From NCBI GenBank assembly GCA_029204225.1, contig MU831873.1, positions 35,247-99,246 on the forward strand: a stretch of 64,000 nt of DNA, in the 5' to 3' direction. The stretch is from Diphasiastrum complanatum (lineage: Eukaryota > Streptophyta > Lycopodiopsida > Lycopodiales > Lycopodiaceae). The first letter of the stretch is position 1, and each line of letters opens with the position of its first letter. Shown piece by piece: positions 30,224-44,100 of the stretch. The position numbers were made by a program, and so were the translations under genes. A model generated the notes under the pieces. The model was not told where the DNA came from and made no database searches. It worked only from the letters and a program-made list of their open reading frames with translations.

Positions 30224-33200
30224 GTATTACTCTCTAACCAAAACAAAGTTTTAGATCTCTTTTTCAAAATTTGTGAGCATTTGTGGAAGATTGCTCTCCA
30301 GATCTAGCCAGCACTGAGTGACCCAGCTTCTCCATGTACTTATTGGCTCAAGCATTTTTGTTTTGTCGAGCTCGTCACTAGAAAAATTTGTAGTTTCTCA
30401 AAAGAGATTCGAAAAATCAAAAGAACTAACAAGAATTAAGTATTGATCAGTTTGGGCAGAGTCATTTAGGGACAAATTATGGACACATTAGTACTAATCG
30501 GAAAAACCGGCTGCAATAACAAAACTTGTCTCGTCATGTTTTTATTGTTGAAATAGCAATCAGGTGAGATCATCGTGGTTGTAAAGAACTCATTTTTCAG
30601 AAGTAGCTTTATACTTTTGACGTGCCAAAACTTCCTCTGGAAAGGGTGCTTGCTGAATTATTGAACAAATAAATCTAGTCTCTTTGACCTAGCCCTTCAG
30701 TAGCATTATACTTGTCGCAGTACATCATATCTTCTCTTTGCAAAGTTTTCTGCAATTTGGTATAGCTTTTGAATGTGGTAATTATCATGTGCAGCGGTGG
30801 CATGGAACTTGCAAGACCTTAGCCCACCATCTGAAAAACACCTTTTCAAATATTCTGCTCAAAGTGATCTCAAACTTTGGGAGGTGTATGGTGACTCAGA
30901 ACATGGAGGTGCATCCATTATAGTAACCTTGTAATGAGCGTTTATCGTTTACCTTGTGGAAACTTACATTGTGTCTTCGTAATATATCTCTTTTGTACAT
31001 AATGTCGCATTCTTGAATTTTTGAACAATTCTGACTAGCACTTCCTACTTATTGCTGTCTTAATTTCATAATCAAGTTATGTATTACAAAGGTGCTTCTA
31101 TTTGTACTGTCATCCAAGTGGCACCCCATCAAAAGACAATGTATACCATATTTTAATAATCACATCCAATGGGGTGTTGAAAAGAAGCTAGTTTTGTGAA
31201 ATTATCTATAAGCTAGGCTCGTGTTTCTATGGCTTGCACGAGAGCCGTGTTTGTATTTTATACCATTCCACTTATGCAATTGGCTTTTGTTAGTTAGAGA
31301 CCCTTTACTTTGAAAACCAAGATTCTTTGATTCGAATTGATCAAATATTGTGGTTACGAAACTAGTATAGAGCCGTCAATTGTACCATCAATTGTAACCC
31401 CCAACCGACTTGATAGACCATAGATCTATACAAATGGAATAATGCTATCAAAGAGTAGCAATGAGATGAACCAAATGTTAGAAAAAGGCAATAATACTGC
31501 TATTGGCTAGGAAAGTTGCTTAAGAGTAAGATGTATAATCACCTAGTTTATAAGTGTGGACCAACAATGTTGCATGAGAATAATAATGTCCCAATGTACT
31601 TCTAGGGTACCATGAAAGAGTTTGAGCAGTATACTCATAAAGATACACTGTATGAGTAACATATAAATCATGAACAGATTCACAAATATGGCATTGCATA
31701 ACGCATAGAAAGCTTCATTCGATGAGCTATGAACAATCTCCTTTAAAACAATGGGCTGGTGGTTCTTCAGTGATGCTATTAGTACTCTTTGAAGAGTACT
31801 AATAGCCTCACTGACATGTTTAGAGAAGATTAAATTATGCATTCCACCCAGACTGTAGAAGATCAACCTGGGGTGTACATCAGGACTATTTACCAAACAG
31901 TAGTTATCTTAAGTTTAATGGCCAATTTTTTTTGTTTTTGGTGGAAAAAAAATTTCTGGTCAATTTTTGTTTTGATAGTTTAGTACTAGCTAAACCCTGA
32001 TTGGATGGTGGATATGATGGATGATTACAATCCAAGATTGGAGTTGAAACAACAATAGACTCTGTTACAGATGGCATATGAAAGAAGATTAGAGACTCCT
32101 GACACAGAGAACTCACACACACATGACTGTTTGAAGGGATGCTTATGCTTATGCGTCTGAGATGGGTGCTTATGCTTCATAATTGTTTCGGTTTGCTTTC
32201 ATTCAAAACGGTTCCATGTGATTTCATTTCACATAATACAGAAATAGAGATGCTCGATAAAGAATCACTTAATGGCCCAAAATTGGACCGCACTCTTGGA
32301 ACTCCGAGAAAACTAGATAAGTGAATTGCTCTTGAAAGTACTTTTAATCTAGGACTTGCTGCTCTCTAGCTGATTCTAGACGGGTAGATTTGGATTCACA
32401 AGAAATTGGGGCTCCGTCTGATTTACACAGTCCACTGGCTTTTAGCACCTATTGTGTGGAAAATGTTTCTGGATTGGTTGTTTGTTGGTCATGAGTTTTA
32501 GTATGGTTTACATCTGTATATTTCATGCATGCAGGTTTGTCAACGGCATCATTGCAATCAAATGGAGGGATAGGTACTGAAAGATGAGGATTGAAGTATA
32601 GCCGTCGGTGTGCAGATAATGAATTAATTTCTCTGATTGCCTTACTGTGTAGCATGGGCTCGAACACAATGGCCTGCCACTCAGACAAAAAAACATGTTG
32701 TTCTTGCATTTTTTAATGCTCATTTTGCTTCTTGTTTGCAAACAAGTATGCTGGAAATTGAAAGAAGAGTGAGATGTCATGAATCTTAAAAGTTCAATCA
32801 AAATTTTTCCACAATGACAGACTACATGAAGTAGGTAGTCTCTTTTGAAAATTTCAAATTTGTAGAGGTAAACCATTGTGGGCTAAGGTAAAATAGAACA
32901 TTTGTCCTACGGGATACTTGATATAGCAGGTACAAATGGCCATCAGATTACTGAAATCCAGAGTAGCCTTAGCTATCAAGCTTATTGTCATTCCTATTAA
33001 ATGAGGTTCTGTAATATGCAAATAAAAAAGCTTGTTGGAAAGACCAAGCCGTCTGTGCACTAATTTTTTTCCACAAATTTAATGAGAGCTTTGGAGGCTG
33101 ATTGTTTTGTAGTAACAAACACGTCATTGGGGATATTTCACAAGCAAACAAATATTGAGATCTTCATGTCAGTAAAGTTGTATTATTTTGAGAGGCAGAC

Positions 33201-34890
33201 TGAAACTTCAATAACAGCAATTGTTTCCCATGAATTGTTGTATTATTGCAATAATACCATTGAGTGGCATGTTTGTTCTATATTCACTTTTCCATCACAC
33301 CCTTGAAACTGAAGCTTGTGGTGGATCACAAAAAGCTCCTGAAAATTTCACCTCAGCCAAGATTTACTTCACCTCAATGTATGACATGTTGCATGTCAAA
33401 ATCGATGTAAATTGCATACCGGACAAAGTCCTAGAGCTCATAATGGTTTGATGTCTATATTGTAGGGATTTTTTCGGGAAATCTTTCAGAAGCTCTGTCC
33501 AATAATGAAGCTGTAAAGATCAAACGCAGTGGCTTTTCTGGCTTTAGGACAATAGAGGTGATTCCTTGGATTGTTGGCTGCTTTAAATGTCTTGTGAATT
33601 TTCTATGCATCAAGATAGACTTGATCATGATTTTTCTGTTTTCAGTTTCTCTTGTGGATTTTATTACAATAAATATACCATTCTTGAAGCAGATTGCACC
33701 ATTTTTGCAGCATCTTGCGATCTGCTTCAAAAATGTTCCAGAACGTTAACGATCCACGACCAGGATCGCCAAAAAGAAAAAAATTAGATCTTTTTGGGAA
33801 AAGGACGAATGGCTGGAAATGTTTTTTGAAAGTTTCGATAGTGTTAGTCAAACTCAGAAATAATCAATCAACGCATCAGAAGAAGAATGTACTGATAAAC
33901 TGGAAAGAGGCAAAACTAACAGCAAACAGAGCTTTATTGATCCAGTCAATTATAGACATAGATACACTGTATACAAAAAACATGTTGTAGTGAAAACGGT
34001 TAATGTTACAAGCTTGCTCTTATCTAACTAAATAGAAGTATATTGGTCCCGGATAGCATGAGTCCATAGGCCTTCATAGAACCGTTTTGGGAGCTCAAGT
34101 CAAGGATTGTTTATAGGTTGTGTATGGCTGAACTTCAACCACCTGTCAGATCCAAGTTCCAGAGGAAAAAATTAGCTCATTTATCCATGTCATGATTTCT
34201 TTATTACTAACAGTTCATCCATAAAGTAGGCCATTAAATTGTCTTTCAGAAGTGCATCTTGATCCTCACTCATCATCCATAAATTTGGGAGCCAATAAGC
34301 ATTAAGAGTGATAACTACTTGCAACAGTTCACGATTTCACCCTTCTATGTAGTTCTCCTAAAAGATTTCAAGGAAAATCAAAAACATCTCAAGGAAAAGT
34401 AAGGGAATAAATTTGAATTTTTTTTTGCATCCCGAATAGCCCTAATTTCAATTTTTGGAAACCCAATGCATTCTAGATCATATGCATGCAACCATGAATC
34501 AGACATGAGGGTCCGGGCCGGACGCGGGCTTTTCGCGGAAGCATCTATTTTTTTTTTTTTTGGACGCGTCCAGCGTCTCGGACGAGGATGTGTCCGGGGC
34601 CCAGAACGCGTCCAGGCCCCGGACGCGTTTTTTAAAAATAATTAAAAAAAACAAAAACAAAAGGCCCGCGCGTGGGCAGCAGAACAAAACACAGAAAGAG
34701 AGAGCGAGAGAGCGCGGGAGAGAGAGTTATGGTGAGTGAAAGAGAGAGAGACATGGTGAGTGGGGGTTTGAGAGAGAGAGTGTGTGCATGTGGGTGGGTG
34801 AGGGTGTGATGATTTGTGTGAGTGTGTGTGTGTGATGATGTGTGTGTGTTTGAGTTGATTTGTGTGTGCATGTGTGTGTGTGTGGTGATT

Positions 34891-34960
<70 letters not shown>

Positions 34961-35039
34961 TGTGTGTGTGTGTGTGAGTTTAGGATTTAGGGTCTGCGTG
35001 CTTGGGTTTAGGGTTTAGGGGGGAGAGAGAGAGTAGATT

Positions 35040-35124
<85 letters not shown>

Positions 35125-38100
35125 CGCTCATCCCATTTGGGATGAGGTGGAGTTGTTGCCCGACAAAAATTGCGGTCCGACCCACAGGGGGACGCTACGG
35201 GATCGGCGTTTGTATGGTCATCCCCTCTACGGAGAGGGCTTGCATTCTTGAGACATATGCTGAGCTAGGTGCTGAGGCCGGCGAGCCATCCACAGATGCC
35301 GCGGACGCCGCTTCCACAGGTGCACCCACCGCCCCCGCCCCCGCCCCCGCCTTGGCACTTGCCACCACCACCGCCTTCGCCACCCCCTCCGCCAGTACTC
35401 CCCATGGATCCACAGCCTGTGCTTCGCGGCCCTTTGCTCCAGGAGCGGGTTGCATCCGTCAAAGAGAGACTAGCATCGTTGCAGGAGGCCTGGGATAGAT
35501 ACGGCTGCTCCATCATGGCTGATGGGTGGACTGATCGTCATAAATGTCCACTCATCAACGTGATTGTTTCCAGCTGCTATGGTTCTATGTTCCTCCGCAG
35601 CGTTGACGCCTCTGAGGCAGGGAGAGTGCACACGGCCGAGTACATCTACGACATCATCCGCGTGGCGATAGAGGACGTCGGGCCACAGCGCATTGTCTAG
35701 GTACAATTTTGTTCATTAGTTGCTTGATCATTTACTGCGCAATGTTGATACAAAGGTTTCATTAGTCTTCGATTGATTGCAATGTGTTTTCAAGCTGTGC
35801 ATTAATCGTATCAACTGTTCGCGATAGGTTGTGACGGACAATGCGTCCAACTTACCGTGGTATGGGGGAGCTTCTTACGGCAGAGTCCCCCTCCATTGTG
35901 TGGACTCCATGTGCCGCACACTCACTGGACCTCCTCCTGCATTCCATCGGGCGCCTGCCTTGGGTCAGTGAGATTCTCACGAGAGCACTTGCGGTTGTGG
36001 ACTTCGTCACACGCAAGCGCTGCACCATTGCCCTTTTCCGCACATTCAGCAGTAAGATGCTACTTATTTTTTGGCTCGTTTACAGTTCTGTTGCACACGC
36101 CAATAATTCCAGGGTTTAGGATTTAGGGATGCGTTGGGGTTTTCATGTGTGCCTCTTATTCTGTTTTTCAATGCAGGCTTGACTTGAAGAAGCCCGCTTG
36201 CACCCGCTTCGCCTTCTAGTTCATCATGCTCGAGTGGCTACACCGGCTCAAGGGTGATTTGCGGCGCATGGCTACTTCTGCAGAGTTCACGGCCATGGAA
36301 CTGTCTCAGACCCCGCAGGGCTTGGCCTTCCACGAGATCCTCTTCATGGAGACCTTCTGGGTTGATATGCAGCAGCTCATGGATGTCATGCGCCCCATCT
36401 ACTCTGTTTTGAGGCTCATTGATCGCGAGGGGTGCACAATGGGCCTCATATACGAGTTCATGGACCGCATAGGTGAGTCTCTCCAGCGTTTTGAGCTGGA
36501 CCCTGCCAGGTATAACTTTTTCCGTCTCATGAACTTTCCTTCCATTCGCACTCTATTTCGTCTTGGTGCCGCAGCACGCAATTGTGTAATTGTTGCCTCC
36601 ACATGGTATGTTCCACAGGTTGGAGCCTATTAGGCGGTTGTGGCGGCGACGATGGGATAAGTTTCACCGGCCCATTCGCAGTGTAGCCCACATATTGCAT
36701 CCGCTGTTTCAGAGCGAGAGGCAGTACGATGATAGAGAGCTACGTGCGGACTGGTTCTCATACATCCGCCTCCTCAGCAACGACACTGGTTTCAGTAGCA
36801 GGCTCGAGGAGCAGAGGCTGAGTTACAGGAAAACTCTTGCTCTACCCCTCGCTCGCTCGCTCAACTATCTTTCACTGGCTCAATTCAACCTCCCTTCGCT
36901 CACTGGATTGTACTCACGCACATCATTGCTCAATTTCAGGCACTGCTTGGGGTTGTTCGGCGAGGACCTTGCTACTCTCTGAGAGAACATGCTTATGCCT
37001 GTATTATGGTGGGATAGCTACGACGTTGGACAGACAGAGCTGAGGACGCTCGCGTTTCGAGTCCTGTCACAGGTATGTTATCTAATCTCATTCATCCAAA
37101 CAGTTTCCACATTGTCTCTATAAGGTCGCAACTCACTCGAGTGGCTGCCAATTAATGCAGGATTGTTCTGCTTGCGTGTGCGAGCGGAACTGGTCAGCGT
37201 TCAGCCTTGTTCACACGAACATGCAGAACGACCTCACGATTGAGCGATGCAATGACTTGGTGTATTGCAACACCAACACCAGGGTGGTTCGATGCATCGC
37301 GGACAACATGAGAGTAGGAGGCGTGTGCGCCCTACTGCTACAGGTATATTTCTATGCTCTATCGTTTGCTTTCGTGTTATATCAAACAATCAGTTTAATG
37401 CCCTCACGGTTGCTTCGACTATTCTGACGAATGATTGACTTGTGTAGGTCAATCCCGATGATTGCCTAGTTCCAGCGGCCGATACTGAGGCAGAGCCAGA
37501 GGTTGATCCAGATGAGGCCGCTCAGCGTGCTCTGCGGGGTGATCTTGGGGATGATGCTGACACCGAGGAGCCTAACCCCCTCCCTGTTGACGTTCCATTG
37601 CCCTCCTCCTCTGATGAGCCTACATATGATTCAGACGAGACGGTCGACATCGCAGGGGATGGTCCACGTGCCCCAGCCAGTACTTTCGCTACACGGACCC
37701 TTTCAGATGATGGTTGGACAGAGTTTGCGAGGGAGGCAGAGGCTGCCGCCCAGAGACACACCGCTCAGAGACGACTCAGAGCATCACAGGCAGGTGGTTC
37801 CCAGAGACCCCCTCGTGGCAGCGGGAGACTCCCAGGAAGGAGTGTACCACAGAGGGTTCCTTCCGACAGACCCAAAGGCAGAGACCAGCCAAGAGGGAAC
37901 GCACCGATGATTTTTCTAGAGTCCCAGATGCCTCTAGACTCCTAGCCAGACTTTGTATTTGACACAATTGTAGATGCATCTGGCACGCAGAGGGATGATT
38001 TTTTTAGCACAGACTTGTAGATATTGATACACACAGAGCATCATGTACATTGGCATCAGATGATATGTATATATTTTTTAACAGTTTATTCGTGTCATGG

Positions 38101-41100
38101 CTAATTTATCAGGGTTGGTTACAAATGGTTAGCTTTGTGAAATTTGAATGGTTAGTTAGAAATGGTTTGCTCTGTGCAATTTGAATGGTTAGTTAGATAT
38201 GCATCCTTGGTGTGTCATAGGCATTGCACCACAGGTATGTGCAAATTCAACATCAAAGCAGCACTTGTGTAGCATACACTTAAACTTGTGTAGAATGCAT
38301 TTGGAATCGACCAAAATGGTCCAGGAATACAGTCCGCAGGTTCGTGATCCCGATACGAACCCAAGGGATCGAGCTTGGCTCGATTTGGGTATCGTTCGTT
38401 CAAAATGGCCCTTCGACGGGAGAGAAATGCAATTAGGTCTAGCAAAGTGGACTAGTTTTGCAGCTTTTCAATTGACGGCCCCGTTCATCCGAACGGGGTC
38501 CATTTCAGGTGCCGTCTGTTTCGGCCAATGGACAACCTCGATTGGCCAGTGTGTACCATAAGTAATTAGTAAGCTATTGAAGTTCATCCACGGAGAAACC
38601 CATCTCATCAACCAAGACATAGTAGTGTGTAGGTCTTGTGGTTCCCTGTAGTGAATGACACAATTTTGCATAAGTAATCACCAAGTTGTTGAAGTTCCTC
38701 CGGGGGAAAACCGATATCATCATATAAGACATAGTAGTGTGTAGGTCTTGTGGTTCCCTGTCTTGAGTGCTTGTCACTCTTCTGGTGAGCATTCATTTCT
38801 CCCAGAAACTTGTCACTCTTCTGGTGAGTATTCACTTCTCCCAAATCCTCTGCTGAACTTGTCTTGAGAGCTTGTCACTCTTCTGGTGAGTATTCACTTC
38901 TCCCAAATCCTCTGCTGAACATTCAATTCCCTTTCTGAAGCAAATTGTATAAATCGATAAAGTCAATTTGGCTACACTTAAGATCCACATTGCCAAAACT
39001 AGTAACCACATCCACTCCCTTTGCGCCATGGTTTAGGGTCACCAAATGGTCGGTGCAAGCTGAGCTTAGTTGTGTAAGTTGCGAGCAACCCTTTCGCTCT
39101 TCAAAATGTCTCTTCTTTGCGACAGTCACTGATGCACGCTCCAAGCTTTCGCTCTCATCCAAGCTAACCCTTAACCCTTTCTTTGCCGCTTTTTTCGCTT
39201 TTTTATGAGCTTAGTTCCCAATGAAAGTTCATAATAATTTTTGGATTGCTCATTAGTCATTGTTGTTTGGTAATATCTTAGTTATGGCTCCGCATGGGCA
39301 GTGGTTAGGTTTGTTGCAAATTTTTTTGCAAATTATGTTTGGTACCTTTTTCGTTTTTCTTAACAGGAGGGGGCAGGTATGTGCCAGACACTCTCTGATA
39401 ATTAATTCCGGGGGGTTTGTTTTTGGGCATGTGGGAGCGAGCCGGGAGGGGCCTGTTTTTTTTTTTTTTTGAAAAAAAAAATTTGAAAAAGGGTGGACGC
39501 CCCCGGACGCACCTCCTGGCGCGTCCACGTCCGGACGTGGACGCGGACGTGCGTCCGCGTCCACCATCCGCTTCCTTAACCATGAATTATATGCTATCAA
39601 TACATGATTTTTTACCTTAGAAACCAGGTTCGCCCTTTTGGGCCGGAATGTACTGCACGTTCCAGAACGTGCTGTATGGAAGGTTTTTTTGTTAAATTTA
39701 ATTTTTTTTTAAAAATATCTTAAAACATGTATTAAGGCACCTGCTGGCTGTATCTTCCTTCTTTTGAGGGACGCATCTTGATATGCGAGAAATGTGTAGA
39801 GTTTTTTGTGAAAATCTTGTTGTATCTGTTTATCTAGTCAGAATCAAACTTCTTTAAATTCACATATAATTACTTGAAATTTTCTTTTCACATATTATGC
39901 ACATGATGAACGATTTGAAAACATAGCATAAAGAACATTTGAAAGTAGCAATAAGTGTTAATAAATTGATGATTCTACAACAAAGGAATCACGGAACTGG
40001 ATGGTTGTCTCAATCGCGCATATCTATCCCCCCCCTTGATGGTTGTCAAAATCAACCTGAAAACCATATGTCAGGTGATGGCATAGCATGCAGTCATCGC
40101 GCATATCTGGATGGTTGTCAACCATTCAGATCGCCAACGTAATTTTTTATAGGTTGAAGACTCGGTATCGCTTTTTTTTTCTTTTTTAAGAAAGTATGTT
40201 TTTTTTTCTAAAAGTTTGGTCAGGTTACGGAATGGAGTGCACTTCAGAACGCGTTCCATTTCAGAACAGGCAACTATGGTTGTTACTATGACTTTGATTG
40301 TACATATGAAAAGGGATTTCAAGGCTGATCTCCTTATTCTGTTTTTTATGCAATTGACAACTTTCAAAGAAAATTGATCTAAAGGCAGGCAGCTGGATGC
40401 ACGATTATCCTTTCAGGTTTGGATGCAGTTATTAGGGTGTAACTGTTACGAGACCGTATCAGTGCCGACCCTACATCTGGGAATAGCTAACCACCAGAGG
40501 GCAGAGGACAATGTGAGTCAAGGGCATGCATGCATACCATGCAATCGGTATGTAATGCCCATGTGGACACATGCATACGCATGCAGACACATGCGGACAC
40601 ATGACGCATGCATGACAATTAGGGGCCATGCAATCCATCAATGATGGACTGGGACCCCACATGCAACAGTAATCTAGTGCATGCAGCATGAACAGTGGGT
40701 GTTGGCAATAACTATACTTATTTCTGAAAGAATTGGGCGCTGTTTTCTGCCCAATCAGCGCATTAATTTTAGCTTGACCAACAAAGTTTCGGATGCAAAA
40801 AACGTTGCTTGGATTCTGATCCCTGTTTCTAGTTATTTGGGTGCAATCTTTCCAAGTCCTGTCAGCACATTTTCTTGCTAGTTTCTAGCGAGTTTTTCAA
40901 GGCGAATTCAAGCACCTGATCTGAAGGACAAAATTCAGTAGTAAAGATTGTTGGCATTATAGTGCTGTGGAAATAACTGGCCAGAGTTCTGATTTTTGGA
41001 GTACTGTCCTTCTCTATTCAAAGCTTGGAATTTTCAGTACACCATTTTGGAGCAAAAATTACGATTTCACGCAAAGGTGAAAGACCGAGGCCTTACTTCT

Positions 41101-44100
41101 ACGACTGTTTACAAGCTGAAGAGTATTCTTGAGATCCAATTGGAGAGTGGGCTTTCGCTTAGAGCTAAGTCTTTCTCCCTTGTTTTTTCCTTTTGGTTTG
41201 TTTTACGTTTTTGCTACTCTCTTTGACCTTCGACATGACGACTCCCGAGGAAACTCCAATTTCCCCAGGAAACGCCACTGATGAGCTCAAAGAGGAAGCT
41301 TTTGGTTTTCAAGAGGAAAAGGTAGCAATGGATGTTGATGAGGAATTTGAGACTTTTAATGAAAATGATTTTGTTTCTAAAGAATAGTATCAGAAATTAG
41401 AAACTGAGGTCACTAATCTAAAACAGACTTTAAACAGCATGCAAACGAAACAGGATAAATCATTTGCAAAACTTAAAAGCCTGTCAGCTTTAGTTTCAGT
41501 ACCTATTGTATCTCCATTACTTGTACCTCCCGCAGTTCCTACCCCTTCGGGAGATACCAAAATAACCCCCAGTTTATTTAAAGATTTGAAACCACCAATC
41601 TTTAACGGAGAAGAAAAAGACAGAAATATTTTTCAAACTTTTTCTAGCAAATGGAAGAATATAAATGCATTGAAACAAACTCCAGACCATTTACAAGCCT
41701 TAGAAGCTAGCTTATCCCTAGGTCCCATGGCCTACAAGTGGCATAGGTATATAGTCTCTTTGGCGAAGGGTCAAGAAAGTGTGGGAAACCATGGTCAATA
41801 ATTTAGGTCTGGAAATTCAAGGTTATCAGGAAAACCTGAATTTTCAGATCATGCATTTGGACCGTACCGACCTAGTACTAGGGAGGGATTGGCTCTACAA
41901 TTTGGGCGCCACTCTCCAACGAAATAATCAAGATAATACCCGCAGTTTTCAGCAAAACGGTCAGGAGGTTTATCTGCATGGGGAGCATGGAGTTCCCAAC
42001 ATTCCCTTAGTGTGCAGCTCAGAGCTTGTTCAACTTATGGAGGATGATCAGCATGAGGTACTTCTTTGTGACTTACAGTTTATTTCTGATGACTCTGTTT
42101 GCAGTAATATTTTTCATGAAAAGAAAAAGTTAGATAATTTGTTAAGTATGTTGATGTTTTTCCTGATGATTTGTCTAGTGGTTTACCAACTCTGGAGCTC
42201 TAATGGTCGTTTTTGTCGGAATAAAGTGCTGCCATTTTGGTCAAACGGTCAACTGTGACCCATATAGCATCATGACCCTTCTGGGTCTTAGGTAGGCCTA
42301 CTATAAAATCCATGGAAATACTTTCCCATTTACCAGCTGGTATTTCTAGGGGCTGTAACAAACCTCCTGCCTGGAGACGCTCTGCTTTATTTATCTGACA
42401 CTTCTAGTAACTGGTTACATACTGTTGGACGTCCTTTTTTATACTAGGCCAAAAGAATTGCCTACGAAGAAGCTCATAGGTCTTCTGAATTCCTGGGTGT
42501 CCAGCACTAGGGCTGTCATGACATTCATATAATATTTGGTGCCTAAAATCCTCTAAGTTGGGAACACATATTTTGTTTCTGTAAAGTAGATACTCCCTGA
42601 ATGGAATACTGTTTCCATTTGAACTGGATCCCTCAACCAATTGGTATGCTTGGGATCTACAGACTCAAAATCCTCGATGCAAGTTGACGTATGCTTGGAT
42701 TCTTCATCATCCTCAACGAAAACTGTCGTATACTTGGACGAATCTTCCCCAGGCCTAGGAACTGGTTCAGAAGTTTGTACATCTTTGTTCTGGACTGCTT
42801 TCCAGATTATGGAAAAAACAAATCACTCTTGCAGGTCAGCTTTTGATATAGAGATGCTACTCGACAATGGGTTTAAGGCACAGGTAGTTAGTTGTCAGTG
42901 TGGGATGGTTGTCGACTATAAGGGTTGTTGATCAGAATGGCAAGTTGTTACCAGGACAATATGTTGCTTGACAGTGAAAGCACGGTAGTTGGATGAATGT
43001 CTTTTGTGGGCTTATTCTATGATAGATCTATCATGGGCGCAGCTAGGTAAAGTTCCTATGTCCAGTCTCTAGGGGGTGTGACTTGAGTGGGGGAACTCTC
43101 TATGTTAGCTAGTGTTTGTATGTTTGTTTGATGTGTGCTTGCTTGGACCCAAATAGCTTGTTTTCCACTTGGATTACTCATGATTCGCATATGCAAAACT
43201 AAAGAGATGTTCTTGTCATTTTAAACCAAAAATTGTGGGGTCTAGCTTGCAAAGGGAAAAGTTTTAAGAAGCAGTTAAGGTACGATTGTCCAGAAAACCT
43301 GAGACGGTCAAAGCTCATTTGAGTTTTGAGGCTTACAACATAAGGATACTGTTGACATGTATGATCTTCGTTCACTCAAAATCAGGCAGTTTTGCCTGTT
43401 ATATGGCGCAGTTTTTCTATTCAAATTTGAAACATTCAAATTGGTGCAGTTAAAGTGAATCTTAAATGCTGTTTTTGTAAGCTTGATATATCCGTATATC
43501 TATCGAGGTCAAGTGAGCACATCATTGTTGCTTGGTCATGGTCATAATAGTTAACAGTGGCAGATTGTGGCAGGTTTTGTTGAATTGTAGAAAGGTCTAG
43601 TTAATGTTACCAGCTTTTAAGGCCAAATATTACAAACCCTCAAGGACTGCTCAAAATACTGCAGACATCGATTTTAATGCACCTGTGGAAAGCAATTCAG
43701 AGATGCGATAATGACGATGTGAGACAGTAGTGCTGTAATGATATATATAAGTCTTTTATGCTATACAAGCATTTTGCCCATGAAAGATCTAAATGCTGCT
43801 GTGCATACCTGTTCGACAGGGATTAGGGCGACTTGATTTGGAGCCTTTTGACACAATCTGCTTGCGATTGAAAGGGGATGGTCGGTGCTATATCTCAAAT
43901 GTAACATCCTTCTCAACCCAATTCCAACAGAGACGTTTTCTGGTTTTTACTTTTGGTCATAAGGCTTCTCCAGTTTTCTTGAATAGAATCTCTTCACTGC
44001 TCTGAAGATTTTCTGAAATCAGCGTCATACTTTCTTTGATAGAAAATAGTGAAATGCATGGAATATTTCATCTGCGTAGCTTGGCTTAATGTGTATCAAT

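Larger units (their letters stand above)
34490..39587 (+). mobile_element. hAT DNA transposon inserted in CIA30 intron 4
   Basis: A DUF659/hAT transposase relic lies inside. AACCATGAAT occurs at 34490-34499 and at 39578-39587, enough to contain an 8-bp hAT target-site duplication. Next to each copy are clusters of GGACGCG / CGCGTCC motifs (34515-34630 and 39492-39570), which resemble hAT subterminal transposase-binding repeats. Terminal inverted repeats are not clear: the left end reads CAGACATGAGGG and the right end pairs with it only imperfectly. The GC content of 35.1-37.9 kb is clearly higher than that of the surroundings. Confidence 0.7.
33558..43819 (+). other. CIA30 intron 4 (10.3 kb)
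   Basis: The intron holds a hAT element (about 34490-39587), a rearranged gypsy relic (41235-42930) and AT-rich filler. Exon 4 ends and exon 5 begins in phase 0. Confidence 0.85.

Noticed and set aside
30738-30923. ORF 30738-30923 as a small gene
   Set aside because: Wrong frame over CIA30 exon 2; the exon frame fits the family and the splice phases.
31543-32122. Minus-strand ORFs in CIA30 intron 2
   Set aside because: No recognisable motif or conserved neighbour, AT-rich; likely chance.
34990-35022. TTTAGGG-like units suggesting an interstitial telomere
   Set aside because: Only two or three imperfect units inside the hAT element; too short to mean telomeric DNA.
35195-35516. Gly- or Ala-rich minus-strand ORFs
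   Set aside because: Antisense of the Pro-rich segment of the hAT transposase.
40423-40689. Cys/His-rich ORFs on both strands
   Set aside because: They come from repeated ATGCATGC/ACATGC motifs, not from a zinc protein.
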